Position numbers and translations under genes: made by a program. This document shows positions 56,614 through 64,000 of a stretch of DNA of 64,000 bases, in pieces. Source of the DNA: Neoroseomonas alkaliterrae (GTDB lineage: Bacteria; Pseudomonadota; Alphaproteobacteria; Acetobacterales; Acetobacteraceae); the NCBI RefSeq assembly GCF_014199195.1, contig NZ_JACIJE010000001.1, forward strand, positions 310,001 to 374,000, written 5' to 3'. Under the pieces are notes generated by a model. The model was not told where the DNA came from. It did not search any database and saw nothing but the letters and a program-made list of their open reading frames with translations. The number at the start of each line of letters is the position of its first letter. Position 1 is the first letter of the stretch.

Positions 56614-57615
56614 TCACTCGGGCAGCACCACCCGCACCGCGCCGACCGGCTTGCCGTTGCTGTCGCGGATCTCGCCCTCGACCGCCGCGGCCAGCGCATC
56701 CGCCGCCTCCACCAGCCCGAGCCGGCCGAGGATGGCGACGAACACGCCCATCTTCGCCCGCGTCGCGCCATCGGCGAGCTTGACCGCGATGCCGAGGCCG
56801 CGATCCGGCACGAAGCCGACCACGTAACCCTCCGCCCCGCCCTTGAGCAGCACGCGCCCCTGCGTCGCCCGCACCACCTGCCCGGTCGCGGAGCCGCGGC
56901 CCGAGAGATGGTCAGGATACGCGCGGATCGCCGCCTGCAGCCGGCGGATGGCGGCGCGGCGCGCCTCGGTCGCCACCTTCGCCGCGGCCCAGCGCGCGGC
57001 GGCCCTGGCCATCGCGGCGATCGGCAGCGCCAGGGCCGGCAGGCCGCAGCCATCCACGCCGCGCGGCAGGCGCGCGGCATCCTCGCCCAGCAGTTCGGAG
57101 AAGGCCTCGAGATAGAGGCGCTGCGCCGGATGCGCCGGGTCGTCATAGCCCGCGATCGGCGCGCCGATGTGCTTCGACAGCGTCAGGAAGCCGCAATGCT
57201 TGCCCGAGCAGTTGTGGAAGACGCGCGAGCGGTCCCCGCCCGTGCGCCAGACCTTCGCCTGGTCGGCCTGGCCGCGCGGCATGTCCGGGCCGCAGACCAG
57301 CGCCGATTCCGTCAGCCCCAGCCGTTCGAGCCAGCCGCGCACCAGCGCGACCTGGAAATCCTCCGCCGCATGGGAGGCGCAGGCGAGGGCGAGATGCTCC
57401 TCCGTCAGCCCCGCCGCATCCGCCGCCCCCGTTTCCACCAGCGGGATCGCCTGGAACGGCTTGAGCGAGGAGCGCGGGAAGGTGACGAAGCGCGGATCGC
57501 CCCAGGAGAGCAGCACGCGCCCCTCGGCATCGGCCACCACGGCCGCGCCGTGGTGCAGGCTTTCGACAATGCCGCCGCGGCGGATCTCGGCCATCGGCAC
57601 GAAGGGAAGGGTCAT
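56614..57615 (-). CDS. L-asparaginase, ReAII type (Rhizobium etli asparaginase II family)
   Basis: 333 residues of the thermolabile rhizobial asparaginase class, unrelated to the E. coli enzymes. The known catalytic residues all fit with a shift of one: S49 and K52 (RSSLKP), C136 and K139 (HNCSGKHCGF), and C190 (VDGCGLP). The C-terminal AEGYVVGFVPDRGLGIAVKL is also conserved. It releases ammonia from asparagine. Its ATG overlaps the stop of the upstream glycosyltransferase gene by four bases, an unexpected pairing. Confidence 0.93.
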   Translation of the reverse strand: MTLPFVPMAEIRRGGIVESLHHGAAVVADAEGRVLLSWGDPRFVTFPRSSLKPFQAIPLVETGAADAAGLTEEHLALACASHAAEDFQVALVRGWLERLGLTESALVCGPDMPRGQADQAKVWRTGGDRSRVFHNCSGKHCGFLTLSKHIGAPIAGYDDPAHPAQRLYLEAFSELLGEDAARLPRGVDGCGLPALALPIAAMARAAARWAAAKVATEARRAAIRRLQAAIRAYPDHLSGRGSATGQVVRATQGRVLLKGGAEGYVVGFVPDRGLGIAVKLADGATRAKMGVFVAILGRLGLVEAADALAAAVEGEIRDSNGKPVGAVRVVLPE

Positions 57616-58876
57616 GGCGCGGTCTCCGGCGCGGGAATGGCATCGGTGCCGGGCCTGCCCTCCAGCACCGCGTCGAACAGCGCGACCTGCTTGGGCAGGC
57701 AATGCGCGTGCAGGTCGAAGCGTTCCAGCATGGTCCGCCGCGCCGCCTTGCGCAGCGGCACGTAGCGGTCGGGGTGGGCCAGCGCCTCCACCACCGCATC
57801 CGCGAGGCGCTCATGGTCGAAGAAGGGCAGGAGGATGCCGTTCTCCCCGTCGCGCATCACCTCGGCCAGCGGCGGCGTGTCCGAGCCGATGATCAGCGCC
57901 TCGCAGCCCATCGCCTCGACCAGCGACCAGGAAAGGACGAAGGGGTAGGTGTAGTAGATGTGCGCGCGCGTCAGCCGGAACAGCGCCACCAGCCCCTCAT
58001 GCGGGATGCGGCCGGTGAAGTGCACGCGCGCCATGTCGAGCTTCGCGCCCACCTCCTCCATCATCACCGCCTTCCAGGAGCGGCCATCGGCCGGCATGCG
58101 GCCGTAGCCTCTCTCCTCCCCGCCGACGATGACCGCGCGCGCCTGCGGCCGGCGGGCGAGGATCGCCGGCAGGGCGCGCATGAACACGTCGAAGCCCCGA
58201 TAGGGTTCGAGGTTGCGCGAGACGAAGTCAGCACCTCGTCGCCCTTGGCCACCGTCGTGCCGTCGGGCAGGCGCACGGTGCTCGGGCCGTCCGGCGTGGC
58301 GAAGGCGGCGTCCACCCCCTCATGCACCACCGAGACCTTGTCGCGGATGAAGCGCGGATAGCGGCTGCGCTGCCACAGCGTGGGGGAGACGCCCCAGTCC
58401 GTCGCCTCGAGGGACTGCAGCTGCGTCATGTTCAGCACGCGGATGCGCGCCATCTCGTCGAGCGTGACCTCCTGCGCCGCGTCGAAGCCCACATCGCCAC
58501 CGGCCGCGCGGTAGTAGAACTCGCAGTACTGCAGCAGCTTCGCGTCCGGATAGACGTCGCGCAGGAACAGCCCCTCCCCCCAGCCGGGATGGCAGCAGAT
58601 GATGTCCGGCACGAAGCCCTTCTGCTTCAGCCCCATCAGCGCGCGCGCGACCTGCTGGCCGCGGCGCACCGCGGCCTCGACCGGGCGGAGGTAGCGGTGC
58701 GTCTTCTCCCCCGCGCCTTCCGGGGCGGGGTAGCGCAGATGCGTCGGGCCCGGCGGGCAGGCATTGGCGCGCTCCCCGAGGCCGATGACGCGCGCGCCCT
58801 TGCGGCGGGCGATGACGGGGGCGAGGTGCCGGTACTGGCCCGGGAAGTTCTGGTGGATGAACAGCGCCTGGACCAC
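57612..58876 (-). pseudogene. Glycosyltransferase family 4 gene with a one-base frameshift
   Basis: Starts at GTG 58876 after GGGAGAGGGG; N-terminal LFIHQNFPGQYRHLAPVIARR is the Glyco_trans_4_3 domain, followed by PDIICCHPGWGEGLFLRD. The frame reads DEVLTSS near 58230, but the homologous continuation FVSRNLEPYRGFDVFM is in the -1 related frame and runs on to the C-terminal GT domain (FTGRIPHEGLVALF, FVLSWSLVEAMGCEALIIGS) ending at 57612. One missing base after about 58226 explains it. Either a recent disabling mutation or a sequencing error; both halves look otherwise intact. Confidence 0.88.
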
Positions 58877-59058
58877 GCGAGCCCCTCTCCCTGCTGCCCC
58901 GCTTGATGCCGCCATTCCGGCGAGGCGGCAACGGGCGCCGGGCCTGCGCGGCGGGGCGCCCATGCCGATGCGCCCGGTGGATTCCCGGCCGCTGTTGCTG
59001 CATCGCCACGTGTGCCGTGCTAGAGTGTTTCACGGGGGATATCAGGGGGTTCCGCGAC

Positions 59059-59562
59059 GTGCTTCGCATGATCGCGATGCTGGCGATGCTCGGCCTTGCC
59101 GCCTGCGGCAGCACGCGCGGCGGGGGTGGCGGCGTGCCCGGCTATGCGGGCGGCGACATCTCCTGCGTGCCCTATGCGCGGGCGCGTTCGGGGATCGCCC
59201 TGCAGGGCGATGCCTGGCAATGGTGGGACGCGGCGGCGCAGAGCGGGCGCTACGACCGCTCCCGCAGCCCGCGCGTGGGCTCGGTGCTGGTGTTCATGCG
59301 CACCTCGCGCAACCGCAGCGGTCATCTTTCGGTCGTCACGCGGGTGGTCTCGCCGCGCGAGATCCGCGTGGACCACGCCAACTGGGCGAGCGGCCGGGCG
59401 CGCGGGCAGATCGCGCGCGACCAGCCGGTGGTGGATGTCTCGCCGAACAACGACTGGTCGCTGGTGCGGGTCTGGTATCCGCCGGCGAACGGTCTGGGGC
59501 GCACGGCCTTCCCGACCTACGGCTTCATCCATGGCGGGCGGCTGATAGCCGAGGCGAACTGA
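59059..59562 (+). CDS. CHAP-domain lipoprotein (amidase-like)
   Basis: 167 residues. Lipoprotein signal with Cys16 in LGLAACGS, then a Gly-rich linker. The CHAP domain follows: catalytic-type C36 in DISCVPYARARSGI, WQWWDAA, H89 in RSGHLSVVTRVV, and VDHANW. Such domains hydrolyse peptidoglycan or glutathionyl-spermidine amides. GTG at 59059 is preferred since AGGGGG is ten bases upstream; an ATG at 59068 is also possible. A weak promoter (TTGCTG 58995, TAGAGT 59021) precedes it. Confidence 0.85.
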   Translation: MLRMIAMLAMLGLAACGSTRGGGGGVPGYAGGDISCVPYARARSGIALQGDAWQWWDAAAQSGRYDRSRSPRVGSVLVFMRTSRNRSGHLSVVTRVVSPREIRVDHANWASGRARGQIARDQPVVDVSPNNDWSLVRVWYPPANGLGRTAFPTYGFIHGGRLIAEAN

Positions 59563-59810
59563 CCGCGGCGCATGACCCGACGCCGTCCTTCGCCCGGCAT
59601 CGCGGCCGAGGCGCGGGGCGCACCGCGGGCAGCCAGGACAAGCAGGGCCCGCAACCGTGCCGGCATGACGCGCCCCCATGCCGCGGGACGGGCCGATCCT
59701 GGCCGCCCGTTCCCCGCGCCAGGCGACTCCTCGCCGCTGGACGAGCCGCCCCGCCCCGTGCTGCAACCGCCCGAGGATTCGGCGCCCGCGCGCCTGCCGG
59801 AGGACACGTC

Positions 59811-60785
59811 ATGGCCCTGTTGACCCGCCGCGGCCTCGCCGCGCTGCCCGCCCTCATGCTGCCCGCCGCCGCCGGCGCCCAGGCCACCTGGCCGGAACGG
59901 CCGGTGCGCATCATCGTCGCCTTCCCCGGCGGCTCCACGCCCGACCTCGCGGCCCGCGCGGTGCAGGGGCATCTCGCCCAGGCGCTCGGCCAGCCGGTGG
60001 TGGTGGACAACCGCCCCGGCGGCGGCGGGCATCTCGGCACCGAGGCGATCGCCCGCGCCACCGACGGGCACACCTTCGGCGTGACCATCGGCGGGCCGGG
60101 CAGCACCGGGAAAATCCTCAACCCCGCGCTCGGCTACGACCCGGTGACGGACCTCATGCCCGTCTCGCTGCTGGCGCGGCTGCCCTTCGTGCTGGTGGTC
60201 CATCCCTCGGTGCCGGCGCGCACGGCGGCCGAGTTCGTCGCCCATGCCAAGGCCAATCCGGGGCGGATCTCCTACGCCTCGACCGGGCCGGGGACGCTCT
60301 CGCACCTCGCCATGGAGGACATGGCCGCGCGCGAGGGCTTCGAGGCGGTGCATGTGCCCTACCGCGCGGTGGGCCAGGCGGTGCTCGACCTCGTGGCCGG
60401 GCGCATCCAGGCCTTCTTCGCCGCCTCGGGCGGCGTGCTGCCGCAGATCCGCGAAGGCCAGGTGCGCGCGCTGGCGGTCACGAGCAGCGAGCGCTTCCCC
60501 GCCATCCCGGACGTGCCGACGATGCGGGAATCGGGGGTGAACGCCGATCCGGTGGTCGCCTGGATCGGCCTTTTCGCCCCCGCCGGCACGCCGGCCGAGC
60601 GCATCGCCCGCGTCGCCGCCGAGGCGGGCCGGGCGCTCGCCGAGCCCGAACAGCGCCGCGCGCTGGAGACGGCGGGCTTCGTCGTCGTCGGCAGCGCCCC
60701 CGAGGTGCTGCGCGCCCAGGTGGCGAGCGACGTGGAGCGCTGGGGCGGCATCATCCGCCGGCTGGGGCTGCGGCCGGAGGGCTGA
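59811..60785 (+). CDS. Tripartite tricarboxylate transporter (Bug-type) substrate-binding protein
   Basis: 324 residues with a signal peptide (RRGLAALPALMLPAAAGAQ). Bug marks: VRIIVAFPGGSTPDLAARAV, VVDNRPGGGGHLGTEAIA, YDPVTDLMPVSLLA, IPDVPTMRESGV and FAPAGTPAERIARVAAE. GGAGG precedes the ATG at 59811. No tctAB nearby. It is a second orphan receptor of this window and is followed by a family B repeat. Confidence 0.93.
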   Translation: MALLTRRGLAALPALMLPAAAGAQATWPERPVRIIVAFPGGSTPDLAARAVQGHLAQALGQPVVVDNRPGGGGHLGTEAIARATDGHTFGVTIGGPGSTGKILNPALGYDPVTDLMPVSLLARLPFVLVVHPSVPARTAAEFVAHAKANPGRISYASTGPGTLSHLAMEDMAAREGFEAVHVPYRAVGQAVLDLVAGRIQAFFAASGGVLPQIREGQVRALAVTSSERFPAIPDVPTMRESGVNADPVVAWIGLFAPAGTPAERIARVAAEAGRALAEPEQRRALETAGFVVVGSAPEVLRAQVASDVERWGGIIRRLGLRPEG

Positions 60786-60787
60786 TG

Positions 60788-60890
60788 CCGCGCGGACAAG
60801 GGTGGATCCTTTGTCCGCGGCCATCAGGACTTGGTTCCGCGCGCGGCCGCCCCAACAGCCCCGCGCGCGATGCCAGCGCGCGGAACGCCT
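60788..60890. repeat. Intergenic repeat, family B, copy 3
   Basis: Same order of parts as copy 1: GCGGACAA hairpin, GGTTCCGCGCGCGGCCGCCCC core, CAGCCCCGCGCGCGATGCCA and a GCGCGCGG end. It begins three bases after the Bug receptor stop. Confidence 0.7.
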
Positions 60891-61151
60891 GATCCTCCGC
60901 CGCCTGCCTTGGTCCGGCGGGGCTCCCATGCGCGATGCCGGCCGGCGACGGGCGCACGCCCTCACCCGGCCGATGCGATCCCTTGCGGACACGGTTGCCG
61001 GCCGGGCATCAACGACCTGCCTGCGCGCGCGGCCGCCCCGCAGGCCCGGGCCGCGATCCAGGCGGGCGACAGGTTTGCTCCCCTGCCCAGAGGCCTGGCG
61101 GCGCTCGCCATCGCGCCGCGGATCGCGCCCGCGGCACGCCACGCCGAAGCG

Positions 61152-61182
61152 AAAACGGCGCGCGGCAAGGCACCGCGCGCCG
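61152..61182 (-). terminator. Rho-independent terminator after terC
   Basis: On the minus strand a perfect 10-bp stem CGGCGCGCGG/CCGCGCGCCG with a seven-base loop is followed by TTTTC. It lies 64 bases after the terC stop. Confidence 0.8.
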
Positions 61183-61245
61183 TGGCAAGGCTTCCGCTGC
61201 CCGGAGAGCGGCGCCCGCCGCGGCAGGCACCGTCCCCGGCGGGGC

Positions 61246-62250
61246 TCAGGCGGCGGCCTGCGGCGAGTCCCTGCGGGTCTTCCACAGGGAGAACAGCACG
61301 CCGCCCGTGATCATCGCCATGGTCACGCCGAGCGAGATGGCCGGGTCCACCTTCCCCACGATCTGGTTCCAGAAGATCTTGGCCCCGATGAACACCAGCA
61401 CGAGCGCGAGCGCGTACTTCAGGTAGTGGAAGCGGTGCACCATGGCCGCCAGCGCGAAGTAGAGCGCGCGCAGGCCCAGGATGGCCATGATGTTCGCGGT
61501 GTAGACGATGAAGGTGTCGGTCGTGATGGCGAAGATCGCCGGCACGCTGTCCACCGCGAAGATCAGGTCGGCGATGTTGATCACCACGAGGGCGAGGAAC
61601 AGCGGCGTCGCCACGCGCACCATCCGCCCGGTCTTCGGGTCGGCCTCGCGGACGAAGAACTTCTGGCCGTGCAGGGTGTCGGACACGCGCATGTGCCTGC
61701 GCATGAACTTCACCACCGGATTCTGCGAGATGTCCTGCTCGCCCTCCGGCACCACCAGCATCTTGATGCCGGTGACGATGAGGAAGGCGCCGAAGATGTA
61801 GAGCACCCAGGCATACTGCTGCACCAGCGCCGCGCCGAGGCCGATCATGATCCCGCGCAGCACGATGACGCCGATGATGCCCCAGACCAGCGCGCGGTAC
61901 TGGTATTTCCGGGGTATCGCGAAGTAGGAGAAGATCAGGCTGATGACGAAGACGTTGTCGATGGACAGCGCCTTCTCGATGAAGAAGCCGGTGAAATAGG
62001 CGATGCCGGCATGGGTGCCGTCGCTGGTGGTCAGCCGCCCCGTCTCGTAGGCCCACCAGATGCCCACGCCATAGACGCAGGCGAAGCCGATGTAGAAGGT
62101 CGAGAGCCAGAGGCTCTGCGCGATCCCGAGCTCGCGGTTCTTGCGGTTCAGCACGCCGAGGTCGAAGGCGAGCAGCACCAGCACGACCGACAGGAAGCCC
62201 GTCCACATCCAGACGGGCTTGCCGATCCATTCGGCAAACAGGAATTCCAT
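61246..62250 (-). CDS. TerC family integral membrane protein (Alx-like)
   Basis: 334 residues with eight to nine membrane helices. Acidic intramembrane motifs SLVVLAFDLGVLNRK-type start, GFFIEKALSIDNVFV and VINIADLIFAVDSVPAIFAIT are the hallmarks of TerC/Alx, linked to manganese export and tellurite resistance. The loop NPVVKFMRRHMRVSDTLHG is usual for the Alx subgroup. No yybP-ykoY-like manganese riboswitch could be recognised upstream. It has its own terminator and is divergent from tatA. Confidence 0.93.
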   Translation of the reverse strand: MEFLFAEWIGKPVWMWTGFLSVVLVLLAFDLGVLNRKNRELGIAQSLWLSTFYIGFACVYGVGIWWAYETGRLTTSDGTHAGIAYFTGFFIEKALSIDNVFVISLIFSYFAIPRKYQYRALVWGIIGVIVLRGIMIGLGAALVQQYAWVLYIFGAFLIVTGIKMLVVPEGEQDISQNPVVKFMRRHMRVSDTLHGQKFFVREADPKTGRMVRVATPLFLALVVINIADLIFAVDSVPAIFAITTDTFIVYTANIMAILGLRALYFALAAMVHRFHYLKYALALVLVFIGAKIFWNQIVGKVDPAISLGVTMAMITGGVLFSLWKTRRDSPQAAA

Positions 62251-62453
62251 CCCCTATGATCTCCGCTCCGGCACGAACACGACGCGCCGCAGGGGGCCGT
62301 GATCGCGCGACTTCCCACGCGATCCGACATCGCGGACGCCGCGCCGGGAGCGCGCGCGGCCGCCAGAGGGGCCCGGATCAGCCCTGGAGATGGATTCCCC
62401 TCCCGCCCGCGTCAAGACCGGTTGCGGCGAAGGCCGCGATGGCCCATGTGGAT

Positions 62454-62482
62454 TTGCATGGGCGCCGCCGGGCCACTAGGTT
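62454..62482 (+). promoter_or_regulatory. Possible promoter of tatA
   Basis: TTGCAT and TAGGTT separated by 17 bases, 67 bases before the tatA start. It lies in the otherwise featureless 298-base spacer between terC and tatA (62251-62548), where no gene was seen. Confidence 0.4.
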
Positions 62483-62548
62483 GCGCCCCGCTCATACGCA
62501 GGAGGGCCGCCCCGCCGGGGGCGCCCGCAACGGGATCGAGGCGCCGCC

Positions 62549-62815
62549 ATGGGTACGTTCAGCATCTGGCACTGGCTTGTCGTGCTGCTGGTCATCCTGC
62601 TGCTGTTCGGCAGCGGCAAGATCAGCGGCCTGATGGGCGACCTGGCCAAGGGCATCAAGTCCTTCAAGCAGAACATCAAGGAGGACGAGAAGGACGCCTC
62701 CATGGAGGCGCAGGCCGCCCCGCAGGCGCCGGCCGGCACCATCCCCGGCCCGCAGCAGGGCCAGGCCGCGGCCACCGAGGCCCAGCCCCAGGCCGGCAAC
62801 CGCCCCGCCGCCTGA
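62549..62815 (+). CDS. tatA: Sec-independent protein translocase subunit TatA
   Basis: 88 residues. One N-terminal membrane helix ([19 protein letters not shown]) with the Phe-Gly hinge, an amphipathic helix ([19 protein letters not shown]), and a Pro/Gln/Ala-rich tail. TatA multimers form the twin-arginine translocation pore. tatB and tatC are not next to it, so this may be a separate tatA or TatE-type gene. The YceI protein in this window carries a likely Tat signal. Confidence 0.94.
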   Translation: MGTFSIWHWLVVLLVILLLFGSGKISGLMGDLAKGIKSFKQNIKEDEKDASMEAQAAPQAPAGTIPGPQQGQAAATEAQPQAGNRPAA

Positions 62816-62961
62816 TCCCCGCATCCCCATCCGGCCGTTCCCGCGGGACCGATTGTGGTCTAAGGGACGGCCGGGAGACGTGAGCCGGCGCCAAGCGCCG
62901 GCCAGCGCGCCGACCCTGGCTGACAGGGCCGGCGCATTGGCTTTGGGGAGAGCGGAACAGC

Positions 62962-64000
62962 ATGGCTGAGACCGAGACAAGCGCGCGCGCCGCGGCCGCG
63001 GCCGCCGAGGAGGCGGAGTTCGGCTCCCTCCGCCGCGACCTCGAGGGCTGGCACGGCCATCTCTGGCGCGCGCTGGCGGCGATCTTCGTGCTCTGGCACC
63101 TCTGGATCCTGCTGGTCGCCCCGCTCGACCCGACCGTCTCGCGCGCCGTTCACGTCTTCGTCGGCGCCGCGCTCGGCTTCGCCGCCTTCGCCGCCACGCC
63201 GCGCGCCGCGCGCCGCCGCATCGGCATCCTCGACCTCGTGCTGATCGCCGCCAGCCTCGCCATCCCGCTGCACTACATCACGGATGCCGAGGGGATCGAG
63301 ATGCGGACCTTCATGGGCCCGAACCAGGCCGACGTGATCGCGGCCGGCGTCGGCATCCTGCTCGTGCTCGAATTCGCCCGCCGGACGGCCGGGCTCGCGA
63401 TGCCGATCATCGCCGGCGTGTTCATCGCCTACGTCTTCGTCGGGCCCTGGATGCCGGGCATCCTGTTCCACCGCGGCGTGCCGCTCGAACAGGCGGTCTC
63501 CGAACTGTTCAACAACAACGGGGTGCTCGGCACGATCGTGCAGGTCTCGGCGACCTTCATCATCATGTTCGTCACCTTCGCCGCCTTCCTGCAGGCCAGC
63601 CGCGCGGGGGACTACTTCAACGAACTGGCCATGGGCCTGGTCGGCTGGGCGCGCGGGGGGCAGGCCAAGGTGGCCGTCGTCTCCTCCTTCATGTTCGGCA
63701 CCGTCTCGGGCTCCTCGGTGGCCAATGTCGTGGCCTCGGGCACCTTCACCATCCCGATGATGCGGCGCGGCGGCTACGACCGCGAGACGGCCGGCGCGGT
63801 CGAGGCCACCGCCTCCACCGGCGGGCAGCTCGCGCCGCCGGTGATGGGCGCGGGCGCCTTCATCATGGCCGAGGTGCTGGGCGTGCCCTACACCGAGATC
63901 GCGCTGGCCGGCATCATTCCCGCCCTGCTCTTCTACTTCGCGGTCTACATGCATTGCGACCTGCATGCGCGGAAGGCGGGGCTGCACGGGCTGCCGCGCT
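62962..64000 (+). CDS. TRAP transporter fused permease (4TM-12TM), N-terminal part (cut by window edge)
   Basis: 346 codons are visible. After a charged head (to about residue 35), small-subunit-like helices are followed by DctM-type segments: MGPNQADVIAAGVGILLVLEF, GVFIAYVFVGPWMP, FGTVSGSSVANVVASGTFTIP and ATASTGGQLAPPVMGAGAFIMAEV. These are signatures of fused TRAP permeases that work with TAXI-type receptors. No receptor gene is seen upstream. GGGGAG precedes the ATG at 62962. A hairpin (GCCGGCGC-CAA-GCGCCGGC near 62884) lies in the leader. Confidence 0.95.
   Translation, partial: MAETETSARAAAAAAEEAEFGSLRRDLEGWHGHLWRALAAIFVLWHLWILLVAPLDPTVSRAVHVFVGAALGFAAFAATPRAARRRIGILDLVLIAASLAIPLHYITDAEGIEMRTFMGPNQADVIAAGVGILLVLEFARRTAGLAMPIIAGVFIAYVFVGPWMPGILFHRGVPLEQAVSELFNNNGVLGTIVQVSATFIIMFVTFAAFLQASRAGDYFNELAMGLVGWARGGQAKVAVVSSFMFGTVSGSSVANVVASGTFTIPMMRRGGYDRETAGAVEATASTGGQLAPPVMGAGAFIMAEVLGVPYTEIALAGIIPALLFYFAVYMHCDLHARKAGLHGLPR

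Larger units (their letters stand above)
60786..61245. other. 460-base spacer with two family B repeats and a terminator
   Basis: No gene was found between the Bug receptor and terC. The left part is family B copy 3 (60788-60890) with GCGGACAAGGG...CCTTTGTCCGC and the core at 60839-60858. A partial copy with GCGCGCGGCCGCCCC lies at 60970-61045. The right part holds the terC terminator. The area looks like an accumulation site for repeats. Confidence 0.65.

Noticed and set aside
59563-59810. Possible short gene between the CHAP lipoprotein and Bug receptor
   Set aside because: Frames have no start with a ribosome site and no recognisable features; treated as spacer.
62251-62548. Manganese (yybP-ykoY) riboswitch upstream of terC
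   Set aside because: The conserved GGGGAGUAG and CGCCGAAG-like elements could not be found on the minus strand.

Overview
The window looks like chromosomal DNA of a very GC-rich alphaproteobacterium, most likely an Acetobacteraceae member of the Roseomonas type. This is inferred from the pckA-chvI-chvG neighbourhood, the fused YlxR/L7Ae protein in the nusA-infB operon, several Bug-type (tripartite tricarboxylate) binding proteins, ReAII-type asparaginase and M81 (MlrC-like) genes, and extreme GC3 bias. No phage, plasmid, IS or CRISPR signature was seen. The gene content is core metabolism plus one polysaccharide locus and two catabolic/transport neighbourhoods.

Layout. 1-9 kb: mutS (cut by the left edge), a VOC-fold protein, pckA with a HugZ-like gene divergent from chvI-chvG, and an aldehyde dehydrogenase. 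9-17 kb: TPR lipoprotein with ispE, a tRNA-Gln, a lipoprotein, a large GT-C-like membrane protein, an NHL beta-propeller with a family 5 binding protein, and a NIPSNAP-like protein. 17.7-23.1 kb (minus strand): a five-gene catabolic operon with two DHDPS-superfamily proteins (one of them DUF993), a Gfo/Idh/MocA oxidoreductase, a sugar-phosphate isomerase/epimerase and a Bug solute receptor. It has a clear promoter with a palindromic operator. I know of no described pathway with this gene set, so it is the best candidate for a new system. 23.2-31.3 kb (minus): rimP-nusA-ylxR/L7Ae-infB-rbfA-(thioesterase)-truB-rpsO, with an attenuator-like hairpin before rimP and a small opposite-strand gene between rbfA and truB. 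31.4-32.5 kb: YceI and cytochrome b561.

32.6-49.7 kb is an exopolysaccharide/glycan locus: YjbH-like outer-membrane protein and SLBB-repeat export protein (minus); heparinase II/III-like protein, Wzz-like protein, O-antigen ligase/polymerase, small PglC-like sugar transferase, PglE-like aminotransferase, two GT4 glycosyltransferases, UDP-GlcNAc 2-epimerase and a CapD/PglF-like dehydratase (plus). Together they suggest a lipid-linked glycan built on a 4-amino-4,6-dideoxy sugar, polymerised in the periplasm and exported. No Wzx flippase or PglD acetyltransferase is present here.

49.8-64 kb: ispH, a D-threonine aldolase/D-serine dehydratase-like PLP enzyme, an M81 protein, a DUF6653 protein, a threonine synthase-like enzyme, an M20 peptidase, ReAII-type asparaginase, a GT4 gene broken by a one-base frameshift, a CHAP-domain lipoprotein, a second Bug receptor, TerC, TatA and the start of a fused TRAP permease. 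Several spacers carry dispersed repeats: a 'GAGAGGGGCTTTGCCCCC' family, a 'GCGCGCGGCCGCCCC' family, an array of hairpins at 34.7-34.9 kb, and a 141-bp nested inverted element at 52.1 kb with perfect 34-bp arms.
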